From contig NZ_LXYI01000001.1 in NCBI RefSeq assembly GCF_001650875.1, positions 1 through 64,000 on the forward strand: a stretch of 64,000 nucleotides of DNA. The letters are read 5' to 3'. Origin of the DNA: Sulfitobacter sp. EhC04. Its GTDB lineage: Bacteria; Pseudomonadota; Alphaproteobacteria; Rhodobacterales; Rhodobacteraceae. The notes under the pieces were generated by a model, which was given only the letters and a program-made list of their open reading frames with translations, was not told where the DNA came from and did no database searches. The position numbers and the translations under genes were made by a program. Below are positions 8,546 to 16,571 of this stretch, piece by piece; the first letter of the stretch is position 1, and every line of letters begins with the position of its first letter.

Positions 8546-8645
8546 CGCGGCGCCTTTCGTCAGTGTCGCGCCCTTATAGGGGGGTGCAGGGGCGGGCGAC
8601 AAGGTGGGGATTTAGCTTGGGGCAGGCAGGGCGTAGGATGGTGCC

Positions 8646-9425
8646 ATGGAATCATCGGATTATCATCAAGACCTCGCGCTGCTGGAATGGCAGATTGAAC
8701 TCGGCGCGCTTGAAGCGATCGGGGATCTGCCGGTAAATCGCTACGAGGTGCCTGCCGCAGTTGAAAAACCGAAGGCCGCCGCACCTGCGACACCTGCGGG
8801 CGTGCCGGTGCCGCAACAGGCCAAAGTCGATGCCGTCGCAATTGCCGAACAGGCCGCCGCAGCCGCAGGGACGCTTGAAGAATTGCGCGCTGCCATGGCC
8901 GCATTTGAGCATTGCGACCTGAAAAAGGGCGCGCGTAACCTGGTGTTCAGCGATGGCATCCCAGGCGCGCGGGTGATGCTGGTGGGCGAGGCTCCGGGCC
9001 GGGACGAGGACCGCGCGGGCAAACCCTTTGTCGGACGGGCAGGGCAATTGCTGGACCGGATGCTGGCGGCCATCGACATGGGGCGCGACCATGCGGAGGC
9101 ACCGGTTTATATCACCAACGTCCTGCCCTGGCGGCCGCCGCAGAACCGCGACCCAAAGCCCGAAGAGATCGCGATGATGAAACCTTTCCTGTTGCGCCAC
9201 ATCGCGCTGGCAAAGCCTCAGGTGTTGGTGATTGTCGGCAACTGGTCCTGTCAGGCACTACTCGGCAAACGTGGCATCACCCGGCTGCGGGGCGCGTGGA
9301 CCGAGGCCGGAGGCGTGCCCGCGCTGCCGATGTTCCATCCCGCCTACCTGCTGCGCTCGCCCGAGTTCAAACGCGAGGCCTGGGCTGACCTGTTGTCGCT
9401 GAAGGCGAAGCTGGCGAATGGTTGA
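8646..9425 (+). CDS. Uracil-DNA glycosylase, family-4-like
   Basis: DNA repair enzyme that excises uracil from DNA. Residues from about 107 onward show the family-4 pattern: [33 protein letters not shown], and [11 protein letters not shown] near the C-terminus. About 90 residues of Ala/Pro-rich, low-complexity sequence precede the domain. Of the four Fe-S cysteines in characterised family-4 enzymes only one (EHCDLKKG) has an evident counterpart; the KCRPPQNR position is Trp. It therefore may lack the cluster. Divergent from pyrB with 100 bases between; overlaps the LysE gene by 8 bases. Confidence 0.87.
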   Translation: MESSDYHQDLALLEWQIELGALEAIGDLPVNRYEVPAAVEKPKAAAPATPAGVPVPQQAKVDAVAIAEQAAAAAGTLEELRAAMAAFEHCDLKKGARNLVFSDGIPGARVMLVGEAPGRDEDRAGKPFVGRAGQLLDRMLAAIDMGRDHAEAPVYITNVLPWRPPQNRDPKPEEIAMMKPFLLRHIALAKPQVLVIVGNWSCQALLGKRGITRLRGAWTEAGGVPALPMFHPAYLLRSPEFKREAWADLLSLKAKLANG

Positions 9426-10032
9426 CCCGCTGACCCTGCTGGCCTTCGTGCCCGCCGCGCTGGCACTGAACCTGACGCCGGGGGCGGACATGATGTTCTG
9501 CCTTGGGCAGGGGCTGCGCGCTGGCCCCAGGGCGGCTGTGGCGGCCAGCGCCGGGATCTCCGCCGGGGCGATGGTGCATGTGGGGCTGGCGGGTCTTGGG
9601 CTGGGGGCGGTGGTGGCGGCCCTGCCCTGGGCGCTTGAGGTGATCCGCTGGATCGGCGTGGCCTACCTGTTGTGGCTGGCGGTGCAGACCCTGCGGCACA
9701 GTGGTGCCGCACGGGACGACGCGCGCGCCTGTGGCGTCTGGAAGGCGTTCCGCACAGGGTTCTACGTGAACCTGAGCAACCCCAAGGTGATCCTCTTTGT
9801 GCTGGCCTTTGTGCCGCAGTTTGTCCTCCCCGATGCCGGGTCGGTGCTGGGGCAGTTCCTGGTCTTTGGGGCGGTGCTGGGGCTGGGCGGGTTTGTGATC
9901 AACGCGGGCGTCGGCGTCTTCGCCAGCACGCTGGGCCGCAGGCTGACGCGTGGCGGGCGTCTGCTGGGCTATCTCAGCGCGGGTATCTTTGTCGCGCTGG
10001 CGGCGCGGCTGGCAATGATGGAGCGGGCATGA
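9418..10032 (+). CDS. LysE/RhtB-family amino-acid exporter
   Basis: A 204-residue inner-membrane protein with about six hydrophobic segments and the family N-terminus ([20 protein letters not shown]), followed by [13 protein letters not shown]. Family members export amino acids or small metabolites; the substrate cannot be read from the sequence. The conserved [14 protein letters not shown] segment lies near residue 118. Its start overlaps the end of the uracil-DNA glycosylase gene and its stop overlaps the moaB start, so the three genes form one transcription unit. Confidence 0.88.
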   Translation: MVDPLTLLAFVPAALALNLTPGADMMFCLGQGLRAGPRAAVAASAGISAGAMVHVGLAGLGLGAVVAALPWALEVIRWIGVAYLLWLAVQTLRHSGAARDDARACGVWKAFRTGFYVNLSNPKVILFVLAFVPQFVLPDAGSVLGQFLVFGAVLGLGGFVINAGVGVFASTLGRRLTRGGRLLGYLSAGIFVALAARLAMMERA

Positions 10033-10571
10033 GCCGGATTGAAGAAAGCAAGGATTTCATCGCGGTGCGCATTGCGGTGCTGACCGTGTCGGACACCCGC
10101 GATCTGGCGGACGACAGGTCAGGCGATGTGCTGGTAGGCCGGATCGAGGCAGCGGGGCATGTGGTGGCCGACCGCCGGATCATCCGCGACGAACGGGCGG
10201 AAATCGCGGACCAGCTGCGCGCCTGGTGTGCGGACGATGGGGTGGATGTGGTGATCAGCACCGGTGGCACCGGGCTGACCGGGCGCGACGTGACGGTTGA
10301 GGCGCACCGCGATGTTTATGAAAAGGAGATCGACGCCTTCGGCACCGTCTTTACAATCGTGTCGATGAACAAGATCGGCACCTCCGCCGTGCAGAGCCGG
10401 GCGACTGGCGGCGTGGCGAATGGCACCTATCTGTTCGCGCTGCCGGGATCACCGGGGGCCTGCAAGGACGCCTGGGACGAGATCCTGGTGAAGCAGCTGG
10501 ATTACCGTCACCGGCCCTGCAATTTCGTGGAGATCATGCCGCGGCTGGATGAGCATCGGCGAAGAAAGTGA
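10029..10571 (+). CDS. moaB: Molybdenum cofactor biosynthesis protein B
   Basis: MoaB/MogA-fold protein of 180 residues that acts in adenylylation of molybdopterin during cofactor synthesis. It shows RIAVLTVSDTRDLADDRSG near residue 13, the ligand-binding ISTGGTGLTGRDVTVEA near residue 79, and the FALPGSPGACKDAWDEIL block near residue 138. Length fits MoaB. Start is fixed by an ATGA overlap with the LysE gene. The other molybdenum-cofactor genes of the window lie 45 kb away (fdhD-mobA-mobB-moeA). Convergent with the phosphomannomutase gene; the gap holds several palindromes. Confidence 0.92.
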   Translation: MSRIEESKDFIAVRIAVLTVSDTRDLADDRSGDVLVGRIEAAGHVVADRRIIRDERAEIADQLRAWCADDGVDVVISTGGTGLTGRDVTVEAHRDVYEKEIDAFGTVFTIVSMNKIGTSAVQSRATGGVANGTYLFALPGSPGACKDAWDEILVKQLDYRHRPCNFVEIMPRLDEHRRRK

Positions 10572-10580
10572 CGCGGCGCG

Positions 10581-10625
10581 CCGGAGTTTTTGAAAACTCC
10601 GGACCGAATTTTTTGAAAAATTCGG
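10581..10625. terminator. Two tandem TG-centred palindromes (putative terminator)
   Basis: Palindrome A (10581-10602) has 10-bp arms CCGGAGTTTT and AAAACTCCGG around TG. Palindrome B (10604-10625) has arms CCGAATTTTT and AAAAATTCGG around TG. Both are perfect. They follow the moaB stop by 9 bases. A stem followed closely by the T-run of B could terminate moaB transcription. Confidence 0.6.
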
Positions 10626-10657
10626 CTGGGATTGCGTTGGTCTTGCCTGCTGCGTAG

Positions 10658-10705
10658 CGGAGTTTTCAAAAACTCCGGGAAAATTCTTTTGAAAGAATTT
10701 CCGGG
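10658..10705. terminator. Second pair of TG-centred palindromes (putative terminator)
   Basis: Palindrome A' (10658-10677) is the reverse complement of palindrome A at 10581 (arms CGGAGTTTT and AAAACTCCG). Palindrome C (10675-10705) has 9-bp core arms AAATTCTTT and AAAGAATTT around TG, extended by GG/CC pairs past a one-base bulge. The pair lies 6 bases after the phosphomannomutase stop on the minus strand and probably ends that transcript. Confidence 0.55.
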
Positions 10706-10711
10706 CCAGGC

Positions 10712-12196
10712 TCAGAAGGTCTGGTCGTAGTCGCCGACGCCGGGCTCGCTGCGGATCACCGCATCCAGTTCCGCGAAAATCTGACGTAGTTCGGCTTCCG
10801 ATTCGGGGCTTTCGCAGACCACCACCAGGTTCGGCGTGTTCGAGGACGCCCGCACCAGCCCCCATGCGCCATTGTCCAGGATCACCCGTGCGCCGTTTAC
10901 GGTGACCACCTGCACCACTTTGCGACCCGCCAGTTCCGGCAGCGCCGTCAGCTTGCCCACGATCCGGTCCAGTATCGCGTATTTCTCCGTATCGGCGGCA
11001 TAGGGCGACATGGTTGGCGTGGCCCAGGTCTGCGGCAGGGCGCGGCGCAGGTCGGACATGCTCTTGTCCGGGTTGCGATCCATCAGCTTGCAGATTTCCA
11101 CGGCCACCCGCATCCCGCAGTCATATCCGCGCCCGATGGGCTCCGCGAGAAAGTAGTGGCCCGACTTTTCAAAGCCCGCCAGCGCGCCCAGTTCCTTGAC
11201 CCGGCGTTTCATGTGGCTGTGGCCGGTTTTCCAATAATCCGCCTTGATCCCGTGTTTGATCAACTCCGGGTCGGAAGCGAAAAGCCCGGTTGATTTCACA
11301 TCCGCCACGAAGGTCGATCCGGGATAGAGCCGGGCAAGGTCGCGGGCCATGATCACGCCAACCTTGTCGGCAAAAATCTCTTCCCCCTCGTCATCGACCA
11401 CGCCGCAGCGGTCGCCGTCACCGTCAAACCCCAGCGCCAGATCCGCACCGGAGGCTTTGACCGATGCGGCCATGTCATGCAGCATTTCCATCGCTTCGGG
11501 GTTCGGATTGTAATGCGGGAACGTATGGTCGAGCCTGTTGTGGCTTTCGACCACCTCGACACCAATGCGGCGGAACAGCTCGGGCGCAAAGGCCGAAGCG
11601 GTGCCGTTACCTGTAGCGCAGACCACCTTGAGCGGTCGGGTCATTTTGAAGTCGCCCACCAGGTCGTCAAGATAGGCCTCGCGCACCCCATGTACGAATT
11701 CATAGCCGCCGCCGGGGCGCGGTTGGCCCTCGCCGTTCAGCACGATCTCGCGCAGCTCGCTCATCTCGTCGGGGCCGTGGGTCAGGGGGCGTTCGAACCC
11801 CATCTTGACCCCGGTCCAGCCATTGGGATTGTGGCTGGCCGTGACCATGGCCACGGCGGGCGCATTCAGGTGAAACTGCGCGAAATAGGCCATCGGCGAC
11901 AGTGCCGGGCCGATGTCACGGACCTGGATGCCCGCCTGCATGAGGCCCAGCATCAACGCGTTCTTGATCGACAGCGAATAGTCACGATAGTCGTTGCCGA
12001 CGGCAATGACCGGTTCGATTCCGCGCCGGTACATCTGCGTGCCCAGCCCCAGTCCCAAGGCCGTGATGCCCGGCAGGTTGATATCATCGGGATATTTCCA
12101 GCGCGCGTCGTATTCGCGGAACCCCGTTGGCGTGATCATCGCGTCGCGCAGGAATTCCCAGGTGTTCTGGGTGACGGTCGGGGCGGGTTTGGTCAC
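10712..12196 (-). CDS. Phosphomannomutase/phosphoglucomutase
   Basis: Alpha-D-phosphohexomutase of 494 residues that interconverts mannose-6- and mannose-1-phosphate (or the glucose forms), supplying sugar nucleotides for surface polysaccharides. It has the phosphoserine loop VTASHNPNGWTGVKM near residue 139, the Mg-binding GFDGDGDRCGVVDD near residue 257 and the C-terminal phosphate-binding RASSNTPNLVVV near residue 454. Translation begins at GTG with purine-rich GAAAGAGG upstream. The kdsA gene follows the same strand 39 bases upstream, so it may belong to the capsule cluster. Symbol (manB, algC or pgm) cannot be decided from sequence. Confidence 0.9.
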   Translation of the reverse strand: MTKPAPTVTQNTWEFLRDAMITPTGFREYDARWKYPDDINLPGITALGLGLGTQMYRRGIEPVIAVGNDYRDYSLSIKNALMLGLMQAGIQVRDIGPALSPMAYFAQFHLNAPAVAMVTASHNPNGWTGVKMGFERPLTHGPDEMSELREIVLNGEGQPRPGGGYEFVHGVREAYLDDLVGDFKMTRPLKVVCATGNGTASAFAPELFRRIGVEVVESHNRLDHTFPHYNPNPEAMEMLHDMAASVKASGADLALGFDGDGDRCGVVDDEGEEIFADKVGVIMARDLARLYPGSTFVADVKSTGLFASDPELIKHGIKADYWKTGHSHMKRRVKELGALAGFEKSGHYFLAEPIGRGYDCGMRVAVEICKLMDRNPDKSMSDLRRALPQTWATPTMSPYAADTEKYAILDRIVGKLTALPELAGRKVVQVVTVNGARVILDNGAWGLVRASSNTPNLVVVCESPESEAELRQIFAELDAVIRSEPGVGDYDQTF

Positions 12197-12216
12197 GGAG
12201 AGACCTCTTTCACTCA

Positions 12217-12245
12217 GGTATCAGAAAGACGGGTATCAGAAAGAC
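12217..12245. repeat. Short tandem duplication at the kdsA stop
   Basis: The 14-base unit GGTATCAGAAAGAC occurs twice, at 12217-12230 and 12232-12245, with a 15-base period. On the minus strand the last kdsA codons and stop (Ser-Phe-stop) are thereby repeated just past the gene. It looks like a small local duplication. Confidence 0.7.
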
Positions 12246-13069
12246 AGGGGATACTCTTTGGCCAACGCGTCGAAGCGCATCAGGCTGGCGATCAGGTCCG
12301 GCATCTGGTCGAGATAGATCATATTCGGCCCGTCGCTGGGGGCGTTGTCGGGGTCTTCGTGGGTTTCCATGAAAACCGCTGCCACGCCGATCGCGACCGC
12401 CGCGCGGGCAAGCACCGGTGCGAATTCGCGTTGTCCGCCGGACGAAGTCCCCTTGCCGCCGGGCGAGGCCACCGCATGGGTTGCATCCATTACCACCGGA
12501 AAGCCGGTCTGCGCCATTTGCGGCAGGCTGCGCATATCCGTCACAAGGGTGTTGTAGCCAAAGGAGGTGCCGCGCTCGGTCAGCAGAATCTTTTCATTGC
12601 CGGTCGATTTGATCTTGTCGACGATATTGCCCATTTCCCAGGGGGCGAGCCATTGTCCCTTTTTGACGTTCACGACCTTGCCGGTCTTGCCCGCCGCGAG
12701 CAGCATGTCGGTCTGGCGGCACAGGAAGGCCGGAATTTGCAGGATGTCCACAACCGCGCCCGCGATGTCGCATTGCCCCTCTGTGTGGACATCGGTCAGC
12801 ACGGGCACGCCATTGGCCCGCGCCACGGAGTCAAGCACCCGCAGGCCTTCGTCGATGCCCAGGCCCCGCTTGCCCGAAAGCGATGTGCGGTTGGCCTTGT
12901 CATAGCTTGCCTTGAACACATATTGCGCCCCGGCTGCATCACAGGCCTCTTTCATCCGGCCCGCGATCATCTGGGCGTGATCCTCGGATTCCAACTGGCA
13001 GGGTCCGGCGATGACAGTGAGGGGGCGGTCATTGCCGATAAGGATGTCACCAACGGGGACTTGCGTCAT
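12236..13069 (-). CDS. kdsA: 3-deoxy-8-phosphooctulonate (KDO 8-phosphate) synthase
   Basis: Cytoplasmic enzyme condensing arabinose-5-phosphate with phosphoenolpyruvate to KDO-8-phosphate, needed for lipid A core or KDO-containing capsule. The 277-residue chain shows IAGPCQLESEDHA near residue 20, FKASYDKANRTS near residue 52, GLRVLDSV and PVLTDVHTEGQ near residue 88, and DATHAVASPGG near residue 195. Its start overlaps the stop of kpsE by ATGA, so it is translated with the capsule export genes. That link favours a capsule role for the KDO, though a lipopolysaccharide role is equally possible. Confidence 0.94.
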   Translation of the reverse strand: MTQVPVGDILIGNDRPLTVIAGPCQLESEDHAQMIAGRMKEACDAAGAQYVFKASYDKANRTSLSGKRGLGIDEGLRVLDSVARANGVPVLTDVHTEGQCDIAGAVVDILQIPAFLCRQTDMLLAAGKTGKVVNVKKGQWLAPWEMGNIVDKIKSTGNEKILLTERGTSFGYNTLVTDMRSLPQMAQTGFPVVMDATHAVASPGGKGTSSGGQREFAPVLARAAVAIGVAAVFMETHEDPDNAPSDGPNMIYLDQMPDLIASLMRFDALAKEYPLSF

Positions 13070-14823
13070 GAAGTTACCTGTTCTCTGAGGATCGCTGATG
13101 TCAGCGACAACATGAGGTAGATGCCTGCAAAGATCAGGAAAGCCAAGATCGTGTTCTCGAATTTACGCGGATAGGTGGGTTCCTCCGGGGCAACCGGCTC
13201 CACCGCCACGGTCAGATAACGCACCTGGCGATTGGCCTCGGCACGGGCGGCCTCCAGCCCGGTCTGGGCCAGTTGCAGGTTGGTGTCCGCCGCAACCAGA
13301 TCGGCCTGCGCCAGTTGCAGTTCAACCGCTTTCTTGGCCAGCGAATCCTCACCCTGGGTGGCCGAATTCAGCTTGGAATTCAGCTTGTCCAACTGCTCGT
13401 TCAGGCGGCGCACGTCACCCTGCGCGCCATCGACCTTGGCCTTGTTGGGGCGGGTGTTGTCCAGAAGTGCAGCCAGTTCCAGTTCTTTTTCGATCAGCAA
13501 TCCCTCGTAGGTGGTGATCTGGGTCCTGATCGCGATGATTTCGGCCTCAGGGTCCACGCCGTTCTGCACCTGAAGCTCAATCAGGTTCTGCTGGGACGCG
13601 CGGCGTTTTTCCATGGCCTGTTCCAGCCCCTGCACCGCGTCCGCCATCCCGTCTTCGCGCTTTTTCTTGGACAGGTTGTTGACGCGTTCCTCGGCGTATT
13701 CCAGCAGGTTGCGCGAAAAATCGGTGGAGACATGCGGATCGGCTGCGATGACCTCCATCCGGATCACGCCTTCGGTCGGGTCATAGCCGATCTTCACGTT
13801 TTTCTTGTAGACCTTATAGGCCTCTTCATTGGTCGGATTGTCGGCCAGACGCTGGATCGGGTCGATGGCTGAATCGGAAAAATGCGCCTTGAAATTGGCA
13901 TCCGCATCCAGGCGCAGCATCGCATCCTTGGATTGCAGATAGGCCTGTGTCGCGATGCTGTCAGCCGAATTCGCGAATTGTGTCGGCAGCAGCCCGCCAA
14001 AGGGGCTGGTGCTGGTGCCTTCGCTCTGGATGATCAGGAACTGGCTGTTGGTCGCGTACATCGGTGTGGCGACCTTGTAAAAATAGTAACCGGCCGCAAA
14101 GGTCGGCAGCATGACAAAGAACGCCAGCCGCACCATGAGCAGCCCCAGCTTGCGGCGGCGGCGGCGCGAGATGTCGCGCTGGATATCACCGATTTCGCGC
14201 TGGCGGCGTTCTGCCGGGCTCAACTCGGTCGAGGGCAGGTTGATGCCGCCGCCCGCTGGCACGGTCTGCGGCAGTTGCACACGGCCGGTTCCGGCACCGC
14301 CCTGCTGCGCGGGCAGCTGTGCCATCATGTCGCCGGGCGCGCCGTCGCGATGTTCGCCACCGGCCTGCGGCACCACAAGTTCCAGCATGTTGGAACGCTG
14401 GAAAGGGTCGATCCCCTTGGACCGCAGCAGGCGCACCGCGTCAAAGTCGGATGTGGGCGCAAGCCCGTGTTTTTGTGCGACGCGCCGTGCCATGCGCAAT
14501 TGACGGCCTGTCAAACCCTCGCGGCGGATCGCATCCATGTCCAACTCGCCTGCGACTTCCTTGGCGGAGGATACTTCGCCACTGCGGACAGTGTCGGGCC
14601 GCGTGCTGTCCTCGACCTTGGGCTGAGATGCGGAGGGACGCTGCGCTGCGGGATCGGCATCGGGAACCGGGCGCGGCCCTGCGGCGCGCTCGGGCGCAGT
14701 GGGGCGTTCAGGCGCAACATGCTCTTTGGGCTGTGCGCTGCCGATATCGGCAGAGGTTGCCGTCGGCATGGGTGGCACGCTCCGCTTGATGCGGAACTTA
14801 CGAGCCTTGGGTTTCGTAGTCAT
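13066..14823 (-). CDS. kpsE: Capsule polysaccharide export inner-membrane protein (KpsE-like)
   Basis: A 585-residue polysaccharide co-polymerase-type protein. Residues 1-225 are a Pro/Ala-rich cytoplasmic extension containing one ordered-looking block (LTGRQLRMARRVAQKHGL, then a segment with LLRSKGIDPFQRSNML). A membrane helix lies at about 227-248, then a periplasmic domain with long coiled-coil helices (about 370-520) and a second helix near the C-terminus (ENTILAFLIFAGIYLMLSL). E. coli KpsE is about 380 residues, so the N-terminal extension is unusual. The start overlaps the 3' end of kpsT by 26 bases. Group 2-type capsule export is inferred from kpsT and kdsA. Confidence 0.85.
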   Translation of the reverse strand: MTTKPKARKFRIKRSVPPMPTATSADIGSAQPKEHVAPERPTAPERAAGPRPVPDADPAAQRPSASQPKVEDSTRPDTVRSGEVSSAKEVAGELDMDAIRREGLTGRQLRMARRVAQKHGLAPTSDFDAVRLLRSKGIDPFQRSNMLELVVPQAGGEHRDGAPGDMMAQLPAQQGGAGTGRVQLPQTVPAGGGINLPSTELSPAERRQREIGDIQRDISRRRRRKLGLLMVRLAFFVMLPTFAAGYYFYKVATPMYATNSQFLIIQSEGTSTSPFGGLLPTQFANSADSIATQAYLQSKDAMLRLDADANFKAHFSDSAIDPIQRLADNPTNEEAYKVYKKNVKIGYDPTEGVIRMEVIAADPHVSTDFSRNLLEYAEERVNNLSKKKREDGMADAVQGLEQAMEKRRASQQNLIELQVQNGVDPEAEIIAIRTQITTYEGLLIEKELELAALLDNTRPNKAKVDGAQGDVRRLNEQLDKLNSKLNSATQGEDSLAKKAVELQLAQADLVAADTNLQLAQTGLEAARAEANRQVRYLTVAVEPVAPEEPTYPRKFENTILAFLIFAGIYLMLSLTSAILREQVTS

Positions 14824-15460
14824 AGAGCTGTTTCGCTTCTTCCAAGGTGTCAAACATATGCAGCTGCCCATTCAGGAGAACGGCGGCTGAACGTGCGAAT
14901 TTCTCAAGCGTCTGCGCCTGATGCGAGACGATGATGATGGTGGTGGTCCGCAGGCGTTCCTGAAGGATATCGCCCGCCTTCCGGTTGAACTCAACATCTG
15001 TCGTTGCGGGCATGCCCTCGTCAATCAGGTACATGTCGAAATCGAGCGCCAGCATGAGCGCAAAGGAGAACCGCGACCGCATACCCGCCGAATAGGTGCC
15101 CAGCGGCTGGTCGAAATATTCGCCCAGCCCGCAGAGCCAGCGGCAGAAGCTTTCCACATAGTCCGGGTCTAGCCCATAAAGTCGCGCGATGTAGCGGGCG
15201 TTCTCCATCGCCGAGACCTTGGTGACCACGCCGCCCATGAAGCCCAGCGGGAAAGAGATGTTGCAGCCCCGCCTGATTTCACCTTCATCCGGTTTTTCCA
15301 GGCCGGCCATCATGTTGATCAGCGTTGTCTTGCCGGTGCCGTTGGGGGCCAGGATACCCAAAGAACGGCCCAGTTCCACCTTGAACGAAACCCGGTCAAG
15401 GATGACCTTGTGTTGGGTTCCCGTCCAATAGGACTTGGAGACGTTTTCGAATTCCAGCAT
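14798..15460 (-). CDS. kpsT: Capsule export ABC transporter ATP-binding protein
   Basis: ATPase of a group 2-type polysaccharide ABC exporter, 220 residues. Walker A is ILAPNGTGKTTLINMM near residue 42 (Ala-Pro-Asn as in KpsT, not the usual Gly-Glu-Asn), the signature is YSAGMRSRFSFALML near residue 131, and Walker B is DMYLIDEGMPATTD, where Glu-Gly follows the Asp. The start MLEFENVSKSYW is the family start; an upstream in-frame extension is not family-like. Its membrane partner KpsM is not adjacent here. A promoter-like pair is visible at 15546-15575. Confidence 0.9.
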   Translation of the reverse strand: MLEFENVSKSYWTGTQHKVILDRVSFKVELGRSLGILAPNGTGKTTLINMMAGLEKPDEGEIRRGCNISFPLGFMGGVVTKVSAMENARYIARLYGLDPDYVESFCRWLCGLGEYFDQPLGTYSAGMRSRFSFALMLALDFDMYLIDEGMPATTDVEFNRKAGDILQERLRTTTIIIVSHQAQTLEKFARSAAVLLNGQLHMFDTLEEAKQLYDYETQGS

Positions 15461-15545
15461 GCCTGTTTCGCTCGCGGTGTCTGATCTGATCCGGGTGCCC
15501 CGTTGGCCGTGGCTTGGCTCAGCCCTAGTGCCCAATTTTGTCCAC

Positions 15546-15575
15546 ATTATGTCTCATTAGGAAACAAATGTACAA
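15546..15575 (-). promoter_or_regulatory. Predicted promoter of the kpsT-kpsE-kdsA operon
   Basis: On the minus strand a TTGTAC -35 element (15570-15575) and a CATAAT -10 element (15546-15551) are separated by 18 bases. This lies about 85 bases before the kpsT start and points into the capsule genes. Prediction from sequence only. Confidence 0.45.
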
Positions 15576-15600
15576 CGCGGCCTGGTCCTGGCTGGGTTGT

Positions 15601-16503
15601 TCAGTGGCCGATCAGAAGGGGGGCCTTGCAGGCGTGGTCCGCCGTTTCCATCTCAAGCGTGGAATGGTGCAGGTGATGGGCGGCGGCCAGGCGGGCCTTG
15701 ACCGCGCTGCGGGTGGCATCGGCGTGGGCACCCCTGTCCAGTACCACATGGGCGTCAAGCGCCGTCTCATGTTCACCCATCATCCACAGGTGTACATGAT
15801 GAGTGCTGGCCACGCCGGGCGTGGATTGCACTGTGTCGATCACGGCGGCGGTGTCCAGACCGGGCGGGCTTGCCAGCATGAGGATACGCAGCACAGCGGG
15901 CATTTCGCTGGCCGATTGCCACAGGATGTAGCCCGCGATCAGCAGGGTTGCCGCCGGATCGACCCAGGTCCAGCCGAACAGGATCACCAGGGTCCCGGCC
16001 AGGATCACCGCAACGGAGCCAAGCGCATCGGCCACGTTGTGCAGAAAGGCCGCGCGGATGTTCACGCTGCTTTTGGACATTCTATACGTCAAGGCCGCTG
16101 TCGCGAGGTCAATCACCAGCGCGATTCCCGCCACGATAACGATGATCCAGCCCGCCACCGCGGACGGATCGAAAAAGCGCATCACCGCCTCGTAAATCAG
16201 GTAGAGGCCGATCACGATCAGGGTGGTGTAATTGACCAGCGCCGCGACGGCTTCGACCCGGCCATAGCCGAAAGTCATCTGCGCATCTGCCGGGCGCCGT
16301 GCGATCTTGCGCGCGCCGAAGGCGATGATCAGTGCAATGGCGTCCGAGAAATTATGCAGCGCATCGGCGATCAGCGACAGGCTGCCCGCGACGATGCCGC
16401 CGATGATCTGTGCCAGCGTCAGCGCCATGTTCAGTGCGATGGCAAAGGCAACCTTGGCGTCGCCCGCTTCAGGGTCGATGTGATGGTGATGGTCGTGCGC
16501 CAT
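15601..16503 (-). CDS. Cation diffusion facilitator metal efflux protein
   Basis: A 300-residue CDF (CzcD/ZitB-type) transporter that exports divalent metals such as zinc against protons. A His-rich start (MAHDHHHHIDPE) precedes six membrane helices. The two metal-site motifs are IADALHNFSDA near residue 40 and HNVADALGS near residue 143. A C-terminal cytoplasmic domain starts near residue 205 and contains STHHVHLWMMGEHE; the tail is His-rich (AAHHLHHS). It lies 68 bases downstream of the permease gene, in the same direction, and is probably part of the ArsR-controlled unit. Confidence 0.92.
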   Translation of the reverse strand: MAHDHHHHIDPEAGDAKVAFAIALNMALTLAQIIGGIVAGSLSLIADALHNFSDAIALIIAFGARKIARRPADAQMTFGYGRVEAVAALVNYTTLIVIGLYLIYEAVMRFFDPSAVAGWIIVIVAGIALVIDLATAALTYRMSKSSVNIRAAFLHNVADALGSVAVILAGTLVILFGWTWVDPAATLLIAGYILWQSASEMPAVLRILMLASPPGLDTAAVIDTVQSTPGVASTHHVHLWMMGEHETALDAHVVLDRGAHADATRSAVKARLAAAHHLHHSTLEMETADHACKAPLLIGH

Positions 16504-16571
16504 GGAGATCCGATCCGAAATGGGGGTGGGGCAGCCAGGCGTGCTGCCCCGTCTGTTTTTCGATGTAGCGG

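Noticed and set aside
11477..13120. A 547-codon open frame on the plus strand opposite phosphomannomutase and kdsA
   Set aside because: It lies antisense to two genes with clear catalytic motifs, and its translation is Arg/Gly/His-rich low-complexity sequence, as expected from GC-rich third positions.
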